A DNA stretch of 9,596 nt, taken from positions 1 to 9,596 of the forward strand of contig DAHVXO010000151.1 in the NCBI GenBank assembly GCA_027356675.1, read 5' to 3'. A program made the position numbers and the translations under genes. Positions within the stretch are counted from its first letter, which is position 1, and each line of letters opens with the position of its first letter. This stretch comes from Symbiobacteriaceae bacterium. Lineage in GTDB: Bacteria; Bacillota_E; Symbiobacteriia; Symbiobacteriales; Symbiobacteriaceae. Under the pieces are notes generated by a model, which did not search any database, was not told where the DNA came from, and saw nothing but the letters and a program-made list of their open reading frames with translations. Below are positions 1 to 7,303 of the stretch, one piece after another.

Positions 1-99
1 GATGGCCAGCTGCATCGCCAGTTCGGGCTTCTGCTGGCGCAGGAGGTTGATCAGCATGCCTGCCAGCAGCCCGACCCCAACGATCTTGACGATGTCCAC
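1..99 (-). CDS. spoIIIAD: Stage III sporulation protein AD, N-terminal part only
   Basis: SpoIIIAD is a small membrane protein of the SpoIIIA-SpoIIQ channel that links mother cell and forespore after engulfment. Only the first 33 codons lie in the window; the gene continues past position 1. The visible peptide begins (M)DIVKIVGVGLLAG and continues into a hydrophobic segment followed by a basic stretch ending in RQQKPELAMQ, which fits the start of SpoIIIAD as I remember it. I chose the GTG at 99 because a G-rich ribosome-binding stretch (GGGGGTG) lies about six bases upstream. An in-frame GTG at 108 would add three residues. It starts 18 bases after the spoIIIAC stop, as expected for the fourth gene of the operon. 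Confidence 0.85.
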   Translation of the reverse strand, partial: MDIVKIVGVGLLAGMLINLLRQQKPELAMQLAI

Positions 100-117
100 G
101 GCGCCCACCCCCGACCC

Positions 118-315
118 CTACCGCATCTGAAACGTGAACTCCACCAGCCCGAAGAACTTGCCCAAGAGGGTCACAACCATCATCATGACCAGCAGGACCC
201 CCACCAGCGATACCATCTGGCCCTGCTCATCCTTGCCGGCCTGCTTGAGTACCGTCGCCATGATGGCCACCACGATGCCCACCCCGGCGATCTTGAACAG
301 CAGCGAGACGTCCAT
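118..315 (-). CDS. spoIIIAC: Stage III sporulation protein AC
   Basis: A 65-residue, very hydrophobic protein with two predicted membrane helices, around residues 5-24 and 33-54, separated by a short polar loop (KQAGKDEQGQ). The N-terminal block with IAGVGIVVA closely resembles SpoIIIAC of Bacillus, and the length fits the family. SpoIIIAC is a mother-cell membrane component of the SpoIIIA feeding-tube or secretion complex. The ATG start is supported by GGAGG eight bases upstream. The gene begins 15 bases after the spoIIIAB stop and 18 bases before the spoIIIAD start, so it is almost certainly co-transcribed with them. Confidence 0.95.
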   Translation of the reverse strand: MDVSLLFKIAGVGIVVAIMATVLKQAGKDEQGQMVSLVGVLLVMMMVVTLLGKFFGLVEFTFQMR

Positions 316-330
316 GGGACCAGCCTCCGC

Positions 331-852
331 CTAGAACAGAATGCAGACCAGGGCGGCGCCGACCAGCACTCCCGCATACCGGGCAAGCCGCTCGTAGCGG
401 GACCGCTCGTCGCGGGCCGCCGCCTCTGCCCCGGTCAGGCGCTCCCGTGCCAGGGCGAGATGGCGGACCTGGTCGGCCCGTCCGGACCCTCCCAGCACGG
501 GGGCCAGGGCCAGCAGCACCTCCAGGTCCTCCCGGGCCAGGGCAGTCTCATCCGCCTGGGCCGCCAGGGCGGCCCGCACGGCATCGCCGGGGGTCAGGCC
601 CCCGCCGGCCGCCAACCGTGCTGACGCCTCCGCAAACAACTGGCCGACTGGCCCCCCGCACGCCCCCCCCGCCGCCTCCAACGCCCGGGGGAGTGGGGTC
701 GCACCATACTCGATCTCAGTCTGGAGCACCGCCAGGGCCGTCTGCAGGTCCCGCACGTGCGACGGGCGGCGGGCATAGCCACCGGCTACCTGCCAGCCCA
801 CCCAGGTGGTCGACCCGAGAATCAGTGCGGAGCCTGCCAGTTTAGCCAGCAA
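331..852 (-). CDS. spoIIIAB: Stage III sporulation protein AB
   Basis: A 173-residue protein, close to the family length of about 170. An N-terminal membrane helix (about residues 6-25) is followed by a helical soluble domain with the sequence LQTALAVLQTEIEYGATPLPRAL. A second hydrophobic helix (ARYAGVLVGAALVCILF) ends the protein. This fits SpoIIIAB, whose soluble part resembles GspF-type platform proteins of type II secretion. The start appears to be TTG at 852, inside the end of spoIIIAA. The two genes overlap by 11 bases, and AAGGGGGG lies eight bases upstream, which suggests translational coupling. The coding strand contains a run of eight G residues (complement of 663-670), a possible slippage or sequencing-error site, but the frame stays open across it. 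Confidence 0.94.
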   Translation of the reverse strand: MLAKLAGSALILGSTTWVGWQVAGGYARRPSHVRDLQTALAVLQTEIEYGATPLPRALEAAGGACGGPVGQLFAEASARLAAGGGLTPGDAVRAALAAQADETALAREDLEVLLALAPVLGGSGRADQVRHLALARERLTGAEAAARDERSRYERLARYAGVLVGAALVCILF

Positions 853-1810
853 GCCGCCCGCCCCCCTTCACCGTCAGGTCCACTACGGCCTCAACCGTCC
901 CCGGGCCGTGGGACCGGCCCAGGAGGACGGCCCGGTCGAAGGCGCCCGAGCGCACCAACTCGGTAAGTGCCGGGCGGCGGGACACATCTTCCAACGAGGA
1001 CCCGTGCGCCGTGGCCACCACGGCCACCCCGGCGTGCAAGGCCTCCAACACAGCCTCGGCGTCGGCGGCCCGTCCAATCTCATCCACTGCCACCACCTGG
1101 GGGGAGAGCGAGCGCACCAGGAGCATCAGCCCCTCTGCCTTGGGACAGGCGTCCAGGACGTCCGTCCGGGGTCCCATGTCCCGCTGCGGCACGCCCTCCC
1201 AACAGCCGGCCACCTCCGAACGCTCGTCCACCAGCCCGACCTTGCAACCCCGCAGACCGGGCGCACCGTACGAGATCTGCCGCACCAGGTCCCGCAGCAC
1301 CGTGGTCTTCCCCGCCTGCGGCGGCGAAATGATCAGCGTGCTGAGCACCCGCCCCCCCGCCACGATGTGCGGCAGTACCGGCCCGGCGCAGCCGATCACC
1401 TCGCGGGCGATTCGGATGTTAAGTCCCGCCACGTGTTTGAGCGTCCGAATCCGCCCCGCTTCGGTGACGGCGTGCCCAGTGACCCCGACCCGGTGCCCCC
1501 CTGAGAGCGTCAGAAACCCCGATCGGACCTCATCCTCCCAGGCATAAACCGAACCGCCTGTCATCAATTGAAAGGTTCGCTGCAGGTCATCCCGGCCAGC
1601 GCACCACGCCCCGCGCGGGTCAGGCACCGCCCGCCCGTCGGAGCCAACGAAGCAGTCCCCCTTGGTCAGGACCAGGTGCAGCGGCCGTCCTTCCCGCAAC
1701 CGGATCTCCTCCAGGGGAGACCGGAGCCCGGGAGTGGCGGACTGGAGCACCTCGGCCACCCGGGGCGCCAACTTGCCCAGGACCTCGACCGCAAACCCCG
1801 CCGGGACCAT
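842..1810 (-). CDS. spoIIIAA: Stage III sporulation protein AA, ATPase
   Basis: SpoIIIAA is the cytoplasmic ATPase of the SpoIIIA complex, related to the secretion ATPases of type II and type IV systems. Walker A reads SPPQAGKTT (about residues 162-170), followed by a conserved GLVDERSEVAG block and a Walker B-like VVAVDEIG (about 239-246). These order and spacing features are typical of SpoIIIAA. I placed the start at the ATG at 1810, giving 322 residues, because AGAGGGG lies nine bases upstream. The frame stays open to a GTG at 1861 (339 residues), but that start has no ribosome-binding site. It is the first spoIIIA gene here and overlaps spoIIIAB. In B. subtilis this operon is transcribed in the mother cell by sigma E; I could not find a convincing sigma-E promoter in the 130 bases upstream. 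Confidence 0.95.
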   Translation of the reverse strand: MVPAGFAVEVLGKLAPRVAEVLQSATPGLRSPLEEIRLREGRPLHLVLTKGDCFVGSDGRAVPDPRGAWCAGRDDLQRTFQLMTGGSVYAWEDEVRSGFLTLSGGHRVGVTGHAVTEAGRIRTLKHVAGLNIRIAREVIGCAGPVLPHIVAGGRVLSTLIISPPQAGKTTVLRDLVRQISYGAPGLRGCKVGLVDERSEVAGCWEGVPQRDMGPRTDVLDACPKAEGLMLLVRSLSPQVVAVDEIGRAADAEAVLEALHAGVAVVATAHGSSLEDVSRRPALTELVRSGAFDRAVLLGRSHGPGTVEAVVDLTVKGGGRLAG

Positions 1811-1929
1811 GGTTGGCCACCCCTCTGCTCTGCTTGGCTCATGGATATGGGGCTGGTCCACCCATTATGCAAACGTGCCGGGAGGAAAACGGTCCTAGCG
1901 CCCAGAATATGGTCGAAACCCGTTTTTCC

Positions 1930-1935
1930 GGAGGG
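1930..1935 (+). promoter_or_regulatory. Ribosome-binding site of the DUF402 gene
   Basis: GGAGGG lies five bases before the ATG at 1941, which fixes that start codon and the plus-strand direction of this gene, opposite to every other intact gene in the window. Confidence 0.75.
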
Positions 1936-1940
1936 CTGCC

Positions 1941-2429
1941 ATGAAACGCACGGTCATCGATATGGAAAGGCGGACCGAGCAGCACCTACTCAGCGGCAGC
2001 AGGTTTCAGATAGATCGCCGGCTGGAACGGCGCGGGCGGCAAATCCACCTCGACCGCAGCTATACGCACCACGAAAGCATCGGGGGAATCCGCACGGTTC
2101 TGCTGCCCGACCAGCACCTGTGGATCCTCTTCTTTGAAGGCAACGGCCGCCAAGCTCCGCTGTACTGCTACATGCACATGGCCCGGATTATCGATGAGGA
2201 CACGGTCCTGACCGTGGAGGACCTCTACCTCGACGTGACCGTCGCCCACGACGGCACCTGGCGCCTGCTGGATGTGGATGAGTTCCGCACCGCCATCGCC
2301 GCCGGTGAATTGACCGCCAGTCAGGTCCAGGACGCTTTGGCGGGCCTTGAGAACGCCTGCCGCCTGGTGGCGGAAGGCGGGACGCAGATTGAGGCGCTGC
2401 TCTCCCGATTATCAGCCCGGGCCAAGTAA
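1941..2429 (+). CDS. DUF402 (FomD/Ntdp-like) domain protein
   Basis: A 162-residue soluble protein. The family signature is in the middle: an acidic DLYLDVTV segment (about residues 94-101), a short turn with a DG, then LLDVDEFRTAI (about 109-119), which I recognise as the DUF402 core. Characterised relatives include FomD and the staphylococcal nucleoside tri/diphosphatase, metal-dependent enzymes that use these acidic residues, so a phosphohydrolase on a nucleotide or nucleotide-like substrate is possible but not shown. The usual YIN-type motif before the acidic block is not evident; the equivalent stretch reads YCYMHMAR, so activity may differ. The C-terminal 35 residues are helical and charged. 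It is transcribed alone, divergent from spoIIIAA and ended by a terminator. Confidence 0.8.
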   Translation: MKRTVIDMERRTEQHLLSGSRFQIDRRLERRGRQIHLDRSYTHHESIGGIRTVLLPDQHLWILFFEGNGRQAPLYCYMHMARIIDEDTVLTVEDLYLDVTVAHDGTWRLLDVDEFRTAIAAGELTASQVQDALAGLENACRLVAEGGTQIEALLSRLSARAK

Positions 2430-2434
2430 AGCCG

Positions 2435-2468
2435 AAAGACCGGAGGGTGCTCCCTCCAGTCTTTCCTT
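2435..2468 (+). terminator. Intrinsic terminator of the DUF402 gene
   Basis: Six bases after the stop codon, AAAGAC-C-GGAGGG and CCCTCC-A-GTCTTT form a 12-pair stem with one C/A mismatch and a TGCT loop. The 3' side ends in a short T-rich stretch (TCTTTCCTT), so the U tract is weak but present. Confidence 0.75.
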
Positions 2469-3119
2469 GGACGAAATTTCCACGGCAGTCATACAATTAA
2501 ACCATCGAACAGTTGCAGACCATCTACTAAGGCGAGTGGTTTGAGGACGCGGAAAACACGCCTTCTGAAGTGCCGTAGTGACAGAATTGTTGGTGCGGTG
2601 CCGTTGGCCTTATGCCGAGATGCGCACCCAGGTGGCGGGGACAGGCACGAACAAACGTTAGATCTGCCAGCGGTTTCGGTACAACTGGCCGACCAAGTGA
2701 GCGGGCAGACCAAAGCGATTGGTAACGAACTGAACCGGAGTACAATCCTCGCCCGACACTGTCACTAGCCGGACGGAATGCTCCATCCGTTTGGTCCCCC
2801 TGCCGAGGACTACTTCCGCATCGGCGATCACGTCGGAGTCAGCGGGCACCGGATAGGATGTCAGACGAGCAATCTAGACGTTTTCTTTGCAGCGCGTGAC
2901 AAAGTAGATAGATGGTCTCGGGTTGTTTTGGCCATTGTTTAGATGCAACGCCTGTGGTGCGAGAGATTCCGCCGGGAGATCATAGACATCCTTGACATTC
3001 TGGGCGTACGGGAGTTAATCGTGGGGGCCGCTTCCTGAGCGCCATCGGGACTCGCGCGGTCATGGCGAAACGAAAAATGACGGGACGGCCATATTCAAGC
3101 CGATCTGGTCCATTTTCCA
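2469..3119. other. Gene-poor intergenic region with IS debris
   Basis: About 650 bases without an intact gene between the convergent DUF402 gene and the PocR-GGDEF-HD-GYP gene. The only recognisable content is the transposase remnant annotated separately. Reading frames here are short and interrupted. I saw no convincing terminal inverted repeats, tRNA or further terminator. A weak hairpin around 3087-3115, followed by a T-rich stretch on the minus strand, could help end the c-di-GMP operon but is too irregular to call. Confidence 0.5.
2658..2912 (-). pseudogene. Decayed IS4-family transposase fragment
   Basis: The minus strand encodes a C-terminal part of an IS4-type DDE transposase: IYFVTRCKENV, a stop (TAG at 2874-2876), then YPVPADSDVIADAEVVLG, GTKRMEHSVRLV, FVTNRFGLPAHLVGQLYRNRWQI, then another stop. 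The FVTR, VRLV, TN-F-LPA and LYR-RWQI blocks occur in family order. In intact IS4 transposases RWQI is followed by the catalytic Glu of the Y-R-E-K signature; here that codon is TAA (2658-2660), one base away from GAA. Sequence further on is only faintly similar, in a shifted frame (an HYGTSE-like stretch). The N-terminal DDE portion is absent. The fragment cannot encode an active enzyme. Confidence 0.75.
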
Positions 3120-6100
3120 TTATGGCTTCTGAGGCCCCTCAGTCAGGGACACCACCACCTCCAGCATCGCCTTCACCACCGCCGGGTCGAACTGGCTGCC
3201 AGCCAGGCCGATCAACTCTGCCCTGGCTCGCTCCTCCCCGATGGACCTTCGGTAAGGCCGGTCGCTGGTCATTGCGTCGTAAGCATCCACCACTGCCAGA
3301 ATCCGCGCCCCCAGCGGGATCGCATCCCCGGCCAGCCCATCCGGGTACCCGGGGTGCGGCCCGTTGGTTCGGCCATCCCAGCGCTCCTGGTGGTGGCGGA
3401 CCATGGCCACCACGTTGCTGAGCACATCCAGTTCTGAGAGGATGGCGGCACCCATCTCGGGATGCTGCCGCATGATTCGCCATTCCTCCGCCGTCAGCGG
3501 CCCGGGTTTCTTCAGGATGGCGTCAGGGATCACCACCTTGCCCAGGTCGTGGAGCACCGCCGCAAACTCCACGTCCTGCACCTCCGCGGCGCTCATCCCG
3601 AGCCGGCGCGCCACCTCCCGGGCGGTCCAACGGACTCGCTCGGAGTGGCCGCGGGTGTAGGGGTCCTTGAACTCCTCGAACTTGGCCAGCGTGAGCACCG
3701 CCTGAATGGCAAACCGCTCCCGGTCGCGCTCCGAAACCGTCTGCAACTCCAGTAACTGGCTGCGCACCGCCGCTTCGCGCGTGGCTGTCAGTTGCTCGTC
3801 CACGCGCTGAAACAGATCCACAATGGCGGAACCGGCTGCGCTCTCTCCCACCACGGAAAGCATGAGCGGTATACCGGCGGGATGTTCGTGGTTATACGCT
3901 TCCACCGCCTGGTGTAGGCAGGTGCATAACTCGGCTGCCCGCCCTGAATCCGGCCCCGGTAATAGGGCCACGAACTCGTCGCCGCCGTAGCGAATCAGAT
4001 GTGCGTCTACATTGATCACAGTGCGCAGGAACTGCGCGATATCCTGAAGACGCCGGTCTCCCTCCAATTGACCGTGGGCCTCGTTGTACCCCTTCTGGTT
4101 CACCACATCCACCAGGATCACACCCAGGGAGGCACCGGATTCAATGGCATCTTTAGCCATGAGGTTCCAGGTCTTGTAGAAGTAATGCCGGTTATGTAAC
4201 CCGGTCAGTGGATCAGTCAGGGCCCTCTGCTCGCTGGCCTCATACTGGCGGGCGTTGTGGACGGCTTGGACCAGCTCACGGCCCACAAAAGCCAACAAGA
4301 CACCATCCGCTTTGGTGAACCGGTATGGGGCTGCAGCGCCGGTAATCAACATGCCCACCGGTTTGTCGCCCTGTCCAAGCGGGACAATGACGGCCGAACG
4401 AAGGCCGGCGTCCCGCAGCAACCGAAAATGCCGATGCCGTGCGGTATCCCGGATCACCAGGTATGGCCGGCTGGCCGCAAGCGACAACCACTCCTGGTTC
4501 CGCACATCAACCGTCCTTCCCAGAGCAAAGGGAACCCGCGCCGGGTGTGCCGCCACCACCCTGGCCAGCGGGGTTGCACTTTCATCAAAAAACAGCAGAT
4601 AGAAGGCATCGAGGGGCACAAGCCGCTGCACCGCGGCCACCGCCCTGTTAGTGAGCCCGGCGACGTCCAGCGAGGCGCTCAGGGACTGGACCACCCCAGC
4701 CATTGCCTCAATGCGGCTGGCCCAGTGGCGTACTTGCTGGTGAGACAGGGCGTTGCCCAGCCCGAGTGCTGCAATCCGACCCATGTGCTCCAGGTTCCGG
4801 ATCTCCTCCGGGTCAAAGGGGTTGCCATGGCGGGCCAGGGTAAGGACCCCGCCAATACGCCCGCCGGAGAGAAGGGCAAGGCGCGCCACCGTGACTGGCG
4901 GTTGTTGTTCAGAGCGGGTCCGGATGGTTTCCAGGACCGCTTCCTCCGGTGCCGTTCGGCGGCGGTAGAGACCGAGTGGTGTTGCGGTCATCAGGCCTGG
5001 CCAATTCAGCTCCGCCGTCGCGTCGCTCCATTCATACAGTGTATCCAATCCGGCGGTGCGCGCGGCCACCGCTTCCCACCGGCAGTAGTCAAAGCGGAGC
5101 CGACCAGCCATGTGGAGTGTGGCGGAGCGCGCTACAGTACGGGGGTCCAGGGAGGCCGTCACCGCACGCATCAGTTCGCTCTCAGCCCGGGCAACCTGTG
5201 CCCGCAGGGCCAGATCTGCCGTGAGCCGGTCATTCTCGATGACGATCCCGGCGTATTCGGCATAGAGATGTGAAAGTCGCAATTGTTCAACGGTTGGGTG
5301 GTTCACCTCCGTTTCGTACGTGGCAAACGTACCCAGAACCTGCCCGTTCCTACCTATAATCGGTACCGACCAACAGGACCGCAGGTCCGTCGGGTCCGTC
5401 AAAGGGCGGTAGCGGCGCCAGCGCGGATCTGTCTGCATATCGGCCACGATACAGGCATGCCCCGTAAAGGCGGCTGTACCACAGGCCCCCTCTTCGGGCC
5501 CCACCGGTACCGCCTGCAAGGCGTTCACGTAAGAGTCAGGGAGACCCCGTGACGCCCCCGGCAGCAACCGCTGCCCGGTGCGGTCCAAAATGAGAACAGA
5601 GTTTCTCCGGGCGCCCACCGCTGCGGAATGCGCCTCCAGGATCACATCGAGCAGTTGCCCCGAGCCGGCCTTGTGTGCGGGCCAGCCGAGCACCAAAGGG
5701 GCCAAGCCCTTCGCCCGCAAGGAAGCGGTAACATCCTTCCCGGCCATCTGAATCAGCTTCAAGCTGGCTTCCAATTGATCAGGTTTCAGCCGAGGCTGGT
5801 CGATGCCCACGGTCTCGATCCCCGCCAGAGCAGGCTCATCGAGCGGAAACTGTTTGCCGACCAGGTAGGCCACAGTCTCCGTCTCATCAAGGAGCGGCAC
5901 CGTGAACTGAGTCACGTCGAAGGGGCAGGTCAAGATCACGGGTGTCCCGCTCCGGGTCGCATCGCCTGTCGTCGGATCCGCACGCAAGGGGCAGGCCGCC
6001 CGCGTTGGGTCATCCCCGTGGGTGCAGCAGGCACAAGGTCCCGCCAGATGCGTTAACTCGGCTTGCACAAGCCGGTCCGGGGGCAGAATGCAAACGGCCG

Positions 6101-6179
6101 CACCGGTGATCCGCGCAACCAGGTCTGTCAGTTCCTTGAGTCGTACGACATCTACGCCATCGGTCAAGTCGCTGAGCAC
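3120..6179 (-). CDS. PocR-GAF-GAF-GAF-GGDEF-HD-GYP c-di-GMP turnover protein
   Basis: A 1019-residue soluble multidomain sensor with no membrane helix. Residues 10-155 resemble a PocR ligand-binding domain, with cysteines at 30, 49, 51, 52, 63 and 85. GAF 1 (about 175-320) is clear, with GACGTAAFTG and LRSCWSVPI; GAF 2 (335-480) is weaker; GAF 3 (495-645) is clear. The GGDEF domain (652-800) keeps DPLTGLHNR and RYGGDEF (732-736). Its substrate loop is unusual (DVVNQKGYNEAHGQLEGD), yet the metal Asp691, guanine-contacting Asn699 and Asp708 appear kept. There is no Arg at the RxxD inhibition site. The HD-GYP domain (820-1010) has His845, HD at 877-878, His906, HH at 929-930, GYP at 944-946 and Asp965, so it is probably an active c-di-GMP phosphodiesterase. 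The start is GTG at 6179, with GGAGGTGA seven bases upstream; it overlaps the stop of the upstream GGDEF gene. Net activity (synthesis or degradation) cannot be read from sequence. Confidence 0.93.
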   Translation of the reverse strand: MLSDLTDGVDVVRLKELTDLVARITGAAVCILPPDRLVQAELTHLAGPCACCTHGDDPTRAACPLRADPTTGDATRSGTPVILTCPFDVTQFTVPLLDETETVAYLVGKQFPLDEPALAGIETVGIDQPRLKPDQLEASLKLIQMAGKDVTASLRAKGLAPLVLGWPAHKAGSGQLLDVILEAHSAAVGARRNSVLILDRTGQRLLPGASRGLPDSYVNALQAVPVGPEEGACGTAAFTGHACIVADMQTDPRWRRYRPLTDPTDLRSCWSVPIIGRNGQVLGTFATYETEVNHPTVEQLRLSHLYAEYAGIVIENDRLTADLALRAQVARAESELMRAVTASLDPRTVARSATLHMAGRLRFDYCRWEAVAARTAGLDTLYEWSDATAELNWPGLMTATPLGLYRRRTAPEEAVLETIRTRSEQQPPVTVARLALLSGGRIGGVLTLARHGNPFDPEEIRNLEHMGRIAALGLGNALSHQQVRHWASRIEAMAGVVQSLSASLDVAGLTNRAVAAVQRLVPLDAFYLLFFDESATPLARVVAAHPARVPFALGRTVDVRNQEWLSLAASRPYLVIRDTARHRHFRLLRDAGLRSAVIVPLGQGDKPVGMLITGAAAPYRFTKADGVLLAFVGRELVQAVHNARQYEASEQRALTDPLTGLHNRHYFYKTWNLMAKDAIESGASLGVILVDVVNQKGYNEAHGQLEGDRRLQDIAQFLRTVINVDAHLIRYGGDEFVALLPGPDSGRAAELCTCLHQAVEAYNHEHPAGIPLMLSVVGESAAGSAIVDLFQRVDEQLTATREAAVRSQLLELQTVSERDRERFAIQAVLTLAKFEEFKDPYTRGHSERVRWTAREVARRLGMSAAEVQDVEFAAVLHDLGKVVIPDAILKKPGPLTAEEWRIMRQHPEMGAAILSELDVLSNVVAMVRHHQERWDGRTNGPHPGYPDGLAGDAIPLGARILAVVDAYDAMTSDRPYRRSIGEERARAELIGLAGSQFDPAVVKAMLEVVVSLTEGPQKP

Positions 6180-7117
6180 TACGGATTCACCTCCGATTTG
6201 CCGTGACCTGGCACGGCGGCACGGCGCTCCTTCGACGCGTACATCGCCGCATCGGCATGGGCGATCAGATCACCAGCATTGCCGGCGTGTACCGGCAAAA
6301 CGGCCACCCCAATGGCGACAGTAATGGCGCAACCGGATCCGACCACGGGGCAGGCCAGGCTGCGAAGGTGATCGGTGATCCGGCTGGCCACCAGCCTGAC
6401 CGCCGATTCATCGGAGCCGGGCAACACCACAGCGAACTCGTCGCCGCCAATGCGACAGGCCAGGTCCCCCGACCGAATGGCCCCGACGAGGGTCGCCCCG
6501 ACCAGGCGGAGTACGCGATCGCCCGTCGGGTGACCGCAGCGGTCGTTGCACCGCTTGAAGTCGTTCACGTCCACCAGCAACAGCCCGACGCTGCCTTCCA
6601 TGACTTGCGCCTGTAAGATCGCCGCCGCCAGCGTGGCTTCAAACGCCGCCCGATTGGCCAGGTTGGTGACCGGGTCCAGGTGCGCTCGCTCGTGCCACTG
6701 CTCGGCCAAGGCGCGCAGCTGCTGTTTTTGCCTGATCAGCCGCTCGGCGAGCAGTCCCAAGGCCAGCCCCATGGTAACCGTGTACAAAGCCAGGATGATC
6801 TCAAGACTGTTAAGTTCCTGCACCAGGGGCGGCTCCGCCGTGAGTTCCCAGCGCTCGAAGACAATCACCAGCACGACGGAAGCTATAGACGACAGGACGC
6901 TCCCTTTCAAGCCCCAGTAGTACGCCGAGAGGTAGGCAGGCACAACCAGAAGTAGCCAGACCACATCATGCACTTTCGAGGTAGTCGACGGCCATACCAG
7001 ATCCAGCACAAAGGGCAACAGGCCTGTCCCGATTATCAGCAGGATGTGCGGCCAGCCACCCCTTCGAGGTTCGGCTGCGACAGGCGGGGTTATCGTTGTC
7101 CCGGGTTTGTAGTTCAT
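6179..7117 (-). CDS. Membrane-anchored GGDEF diguanylate cyclase
   Basis: A 312-residue protein from the ATG at 7117 (a GTG at 7126 would add three residues; GAGG sits 11 bases before the ATG and only two before the GTG). Four hydrophobic helices lie at about residues 24-43, 50-70, 72-89 and 105-125, with short connections, so the sensory part is mostly within the membrane. A short helical linker (LIRQKQQLRALAEQWHERA) leads into a complete GGDEF domain: LDPVTNLANR, DVNDFKRCNDRCGHPTGD and RIGGDEF (224-228). All residues for making c-di-GMP from two GTP appear present. RSGD just before the GGDEF motif fits the RxxD product-inhibition site. It is the first gene of a two-gene operon, and its stop shares a base with the start of the HD-GYP gene. 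Its long leader carries a c-di-GMP riboswitch. Confidence 0.93.
   Translation of the reverse strand: MNYKPGTTITPPVAAEPRRGGWPHILLIIGTGLLPFVLDLVWPSTTSKVHDVVWLLLVVPAYLSAYYWGLKGSVLSSIASVVLVIVFERWELTAEPPLVQELNSLEIILALYTVTMGLALGLLAERLIRQKQQLRALAEQWHERAHLDPVTNLANRAAFEATLAAAILQAQVMEGSVGLLLVDVNDFKRCNDRCGHPTGDRVLRLVGATLVGAIRSGDLACRIGGDEFAVVLPGSDESAVRLVASRITDHLRSLACPVVGSGCAITVAIGVAVLPVHAGNAGDLIAHADAAMYASKERRAAVPGHGKSEVNP
6182..6194 (-). promoter_or_regulatory. Ribosome-binding site and TAGTG coupling junction
   Basis: A near-ideal Shine-Dalgarno sequence, GGAGGTGA, lies inside the last codons of the membrane GGDEF gene, seven bases before the GTG at 6179. The upstream stop TAG and downstream start GTG share one base (TAGTG), an arrangement typical of translational coupling, so the two proteins are probably made together. 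Confidence 0.8.
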
Positions 7118-7249
7118 CGCTTCCACATCCTCGCTTAGCGGTTGTCCGGGTCGATCGGGGAGGCTGCGTGCGCATCTGCATGGGACATGTCCGGCCCCAC
7201 TGTGGTGCCGTCCCCCTTCACATTTCTACCGCACCGGGTTCGTGGAAAC

Positions 7250-7289
7250 AAAAAAGGACTCCCAATCGACCGTAGCCGCAAGGGAACCT
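7250..7289 (-). terminator. Riboswitch-controlled intrinsic terminator
   Basis: On the minus strand AGG-T-TCCC (7289-7282) pairs with GGGA-G-TCCT, enclosing a smaller CGGC-TACG-GTCG hairpin, followed directly by TTTTTT (7255-7250). It lies 11 bases after the c-di-GMP-I aptamer and about 130 bases before the GGDEF start codon, so it acts in the leader, not at a gene end. It is interrupted by small internal loops, which suits a conditional terminator. Confidence 0.7.
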
Positions 7290-7303
7290 TGGTGGGTAGC
7301 GGC
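7275..7303 (-). promoter_or_regulatory. Candidate antiterminator hairpin
   Basis: CAAGG (7291-7287) and CCTTG (7283-7279) form a perfect five-pair stem with a TTC loop; it is extended by GCCG (7303-7300) with CGGC (7278-7275) across a bulge. GCCG overlaps the 3' strand of the aptamer closing stem, and CAAGG-TTC-CCTTG uses the 5' arm of the terminator. It is therefore incompatible with both the closed aptamer and the terminator. The pairing is visible; its role is inferred. Confidence 0.5.

Noticed and set aside
806..1504. Plus-strand open frame of 232 codons opposite spoIIIAA
   Set aside because: A GC-driven shadow of spoIIIAA; the translation is low-complexity and matches nothing.
1811..1925. 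Possible sigma-E promoter for spoIIIAA (CATATT, GCATAATG on the minus strand)
   Set aside because: Neither candidate has a matching partner element at the 14-15 base spacing that sigma E needs, so I did not annotate it.
3087..3115. Terminator after the HD-GYP gene on the minus strand
   Set aside because: The stem (CGGC/GCCG with GGA/TCC) is short and broken by unequal loops, and the T run is several bases away.
4257..5273. Long plus-strand open frame of 338 codons opposite the GAF region
   Set aside because: It is antisense to a clearly coding multidomain gene, has proline- and arginine-rich low-complexity translation, no ribosome-binding site and no recognisable family.
7135..7188. Seventeen-codon leader peptide (MSHADAHAASPIDPDNR) just before the GGDEF gene
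   Set aside because: It has only a GTGGGG-like site upstream and no codon run suggesting attenuation; it may be chance, and the riboswitch explains the leader better.
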